Shown piece after piece: positions 44,078 through 45,084 of a stretch of DNA of 45,084 nucleotides. The position numbers and the translations under genes are program-made. The notes under the pieces are model-generated. The model did no database searches, had not been told where the DNA came from, and saw only the letters and a program-made list of their open reading frames with translations. The stretch spans positions 1-45,084 of the forward strand of contig JACRLJ010000070.1 in assembly GCA_016215105.1 (NCBI GenBank), in the 5' to 3' direction. This DNA is from Candidatus Hydrogenedentota bacterium. GTDB lineage: Bacteria > Hydrogenedentota > Hydrogenedentia > Hydrogenedentales > SLHB01. The number at the start of each line of letters is the position of its first letter. The first letter of the stretch is position 1.

Positions 44078-44716
44078 CTACTCGTCTGGAAATCCCACCC
44101 AACGCACCGCATTGATCACAAGCTTCTGAAAGTTCTCGTTTTCCGTCTGCTGCTTGTCATGACCCAGGGCGGTGTATACGATTCGACCGTGTCCATAAGG
44201 TTTTACCCACGTGATGGGACGCTCGAATCCCTTGAACCAGGTTGACATGATAACTTCGAAATGACCGTAGGTCTCCATCAGGTAGAGTTCATCCGCCATT
44301 TGAAAGTCCTCCAGCCCGTGTACAACCGGATGATGACGATTCTTGATATTCAAGACAAGTTCCGGCCAGTAGCTCGGGTGCGTCAAGAACTTGCCGCCGA
44401 CCATGTTCAGGTAACCGGGTGTCTCCTTGAACGAATCCGCGGCCGAGTGAACGCCGACAAATCCTTTACCCTGGATGATTCCCCCCATGAGGCCCTGCGC
44501 CTGCTCCGGCGTCAGGTTCTCGCCCGTTGTATAGCACACGACCACATCAAACCCTTTGATGCGCTCCGCCAGAAAATCGTCCCGGTCTTCCGTAAGCGTG
44601 ACGTTGACGCCCGCGTCGGTCAAGAACTTCTTATAAATCGGTCCCATGATGGAAAACACGTGAAATCCTTCCGTGTGTCCCCCCATCACCATCACGTTGA
44701 GTCGCTTATCCGCCAT
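44078..44716 (-). CDS. ThuA-like (glutamine amidotransferase-fold) protein
   Basis: 212 residues from ATG 44716. A start ten codons earlier is open but lacks a site. VMVMGGHTEGFHVFS, VVVCYTTGENLTPEQ, GKGFVGVHSAADSF and RIVYTALGHDKQQ follow the ThuA (trehalose-utilisation, PF06283) fold. Many such proteins accompany Gfo/Idh/MocA oxidoreductases and sugar catabolism in Planctomycetes-like genomes, where their role is poorly defined. Directly downstream in its direction is ettA, 64 bases away. Confidence 0.83.
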   Translation of the reverse strand: MADKRLNVMVMGGHTEGFHVFSIMGPIYKKFLTDAGVNVTLTEDRDDFLAERIKGFDVVVCYTTGENLTPEQAQGLMGGIIQGKGFVGVHSAADSFKETPGYLNMVGGKFLTHPSYWPELVLNIKNRHHPVVHGLEDFQMADELYLMETYGHFEVIMSTWFKGFERPITWVKPYGHGRIVYTALGHDKQQTENENFQKLVINAVRWVGFPDE

Positions 44717-44817
44717 TTCTCCATCCCTTCCGTCCACGTGGTTCATGATGTTCGTTCAGCCGAAGCTACCCAAAATCGCTAAATACTACCACTGAAAGGC
44801 CCGCCTGCGCGTCTTTT

Positions 44818-44845
44818 TTGCGAGCCGCTGCCCGCATGCTATCAT
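44818..44845 (+). promoter_or_regulatory. possible promoter for the URO-D-like gene at 44951
   Basis: TTGCGA, a 16-base spacer and TATCAT. The -10 matches five of six positions. It lies about 105 bases before the ATG. Confidence 0.35.
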
Positions 44846-44950
44846 GCCGACGGGGTTTGAGCCTGTGCGGAAGCCGCCGCGAACGGGCATTGCGCGTGAC
44901 CTCTGTTCCGAGTCACATTACGAGTGGTGGGACGTATTACGGGAGGACAT

Positions 44951-45084
44951 ATGACGAACGGCGCACTGGCCAAGAAAAACCGAGTGATTTCCGCGCTCGA
45001 GGGGCGCGAACCGGACCGGGTCCCCATCGGAGAGTTCTTCTGGAGCAACTTTTTGCAGCGTGTCCGAAACGAAATGCCGGTAGG
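44951..45084 (+). CDS. URO-D superfamily protein, N-terminal part only
   Basis: The window ends after 44 codons. The ATG has GGGAGG upstream (spacer four), and the start LAKKNRVISALEGREPDRVPIGEFFW is the common N-terminus of URO-D-like/MtaA-like barrels (ERhxxAlxgexpDRvPv). It is the fourth member of this superfamily in 18 kb. Function cannot be judged from the fragment. Confidence 0.65.
   Translation, partial: MTNGALAKKNRVISALEGREPDRVPIGEFFWSNFLQRVRNEMPV

Noticed and set aside
1-45084. CRISPR arrays, tRNAs, rRNAs, insertion sequences, prophage
   Set aside because: I found no regularly spaced direct repeats, cloverleaf-like sequence, transposase or phage genes by eye; a tRNAscan or ISfinder search would settle it.

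Overview
The window carries about 36 genes on GC-rich DNA and looks like a chromosomal contig from an uncultured, probably anaerobic bacterium. A complete carbonyl-branch Wood-Ljungdahl operon (CODH/ACS plus corrinoid protein) and a V/A-type ATPase sit beside many gene families typical of Planctomycetes, Lentisphaerae and Candidatus Hydrogenedentota: a Tat-exported Gfo/Idh/MocA oxidoreductase, a PQQ-type propeller protein, ThuA, DUF2961/GH172, DUF1080, BNR-sialidase repeats and several URO-D-like barrels. My best guess is Hydrogenedentota or a relative. That is inferred from gene content only. I saw no rRNA, tRNA, CRISPR array, insertion sequence or prophage.

Layout. 1-1370: repeat-rich DNA with two possible gene remnants. 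1373-9885 (minus): a nine-gene V/A-ATPase operon in the order H(G)-C-I-K-F-E-A-B-D, with overlapping or nearly abutting genes. 10087-15686: a stand-alone TIR-like protein, a Tat-signal oxidoreductase, a small protein/nucleotidyltransferase pair, an exported SRPBCC protein, a small membrane protein and an exported beta-propeller protein. 15741-28778 (minus): the CODH/ACS operon, cooC2 - URO-D/MetE-like barrel (broken) - homocysteine S-methyltransferase - cooC1 - acsA - acsB - acsD - acsC (broken) - RACo-like corrinoid activator - zinc-ribbon protein. 29024-30064 (plus): a divergent GntR regulator. 30159-35080 (minus): sugar isomerase, class II aldolase, FGGY kinase and an upstream TIM-barrel epimerase. 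35302-45084: URO-D-like proteins, a GH172-like enzyme, a three-domain sialidase-like protein, EttA and ThuA.

How it fits together. CODH makes CO from CO2, ACS joins CO to a methyl group delivered by the corrinoid protein AcsCD, the RACo-like ATPase would re-reduce inactivated corrinoid, and the two CooC ATPases would help load nickel. No AcsE-type methyltransferase is present. Instead the operon opens with two methyltransferase-like barrels, which may connect the corrinoid protein to methionine. The GntR gene and the operon diverge from two recognisable promoters, each with TGTGATG-type repeats just downstream of the -10, suggesting shared control.

Most notable points: (1) acsC and the URO-D/MetE-like gene in the same operon each carry an out-of-frame internal deletion, so either the operon is decaying or the assembly collapsed at short repeats; (2) AcsB has a roughly 115-residue Ala/Pro-rich tail and the adjacent AcsD a roughly 160-residue helix-plus-linker extension, which could tether the two; (3) methyltransferase-like barrels stand where acsE would be expected; (4) the operator/promoter arrangement at 28825-29010.
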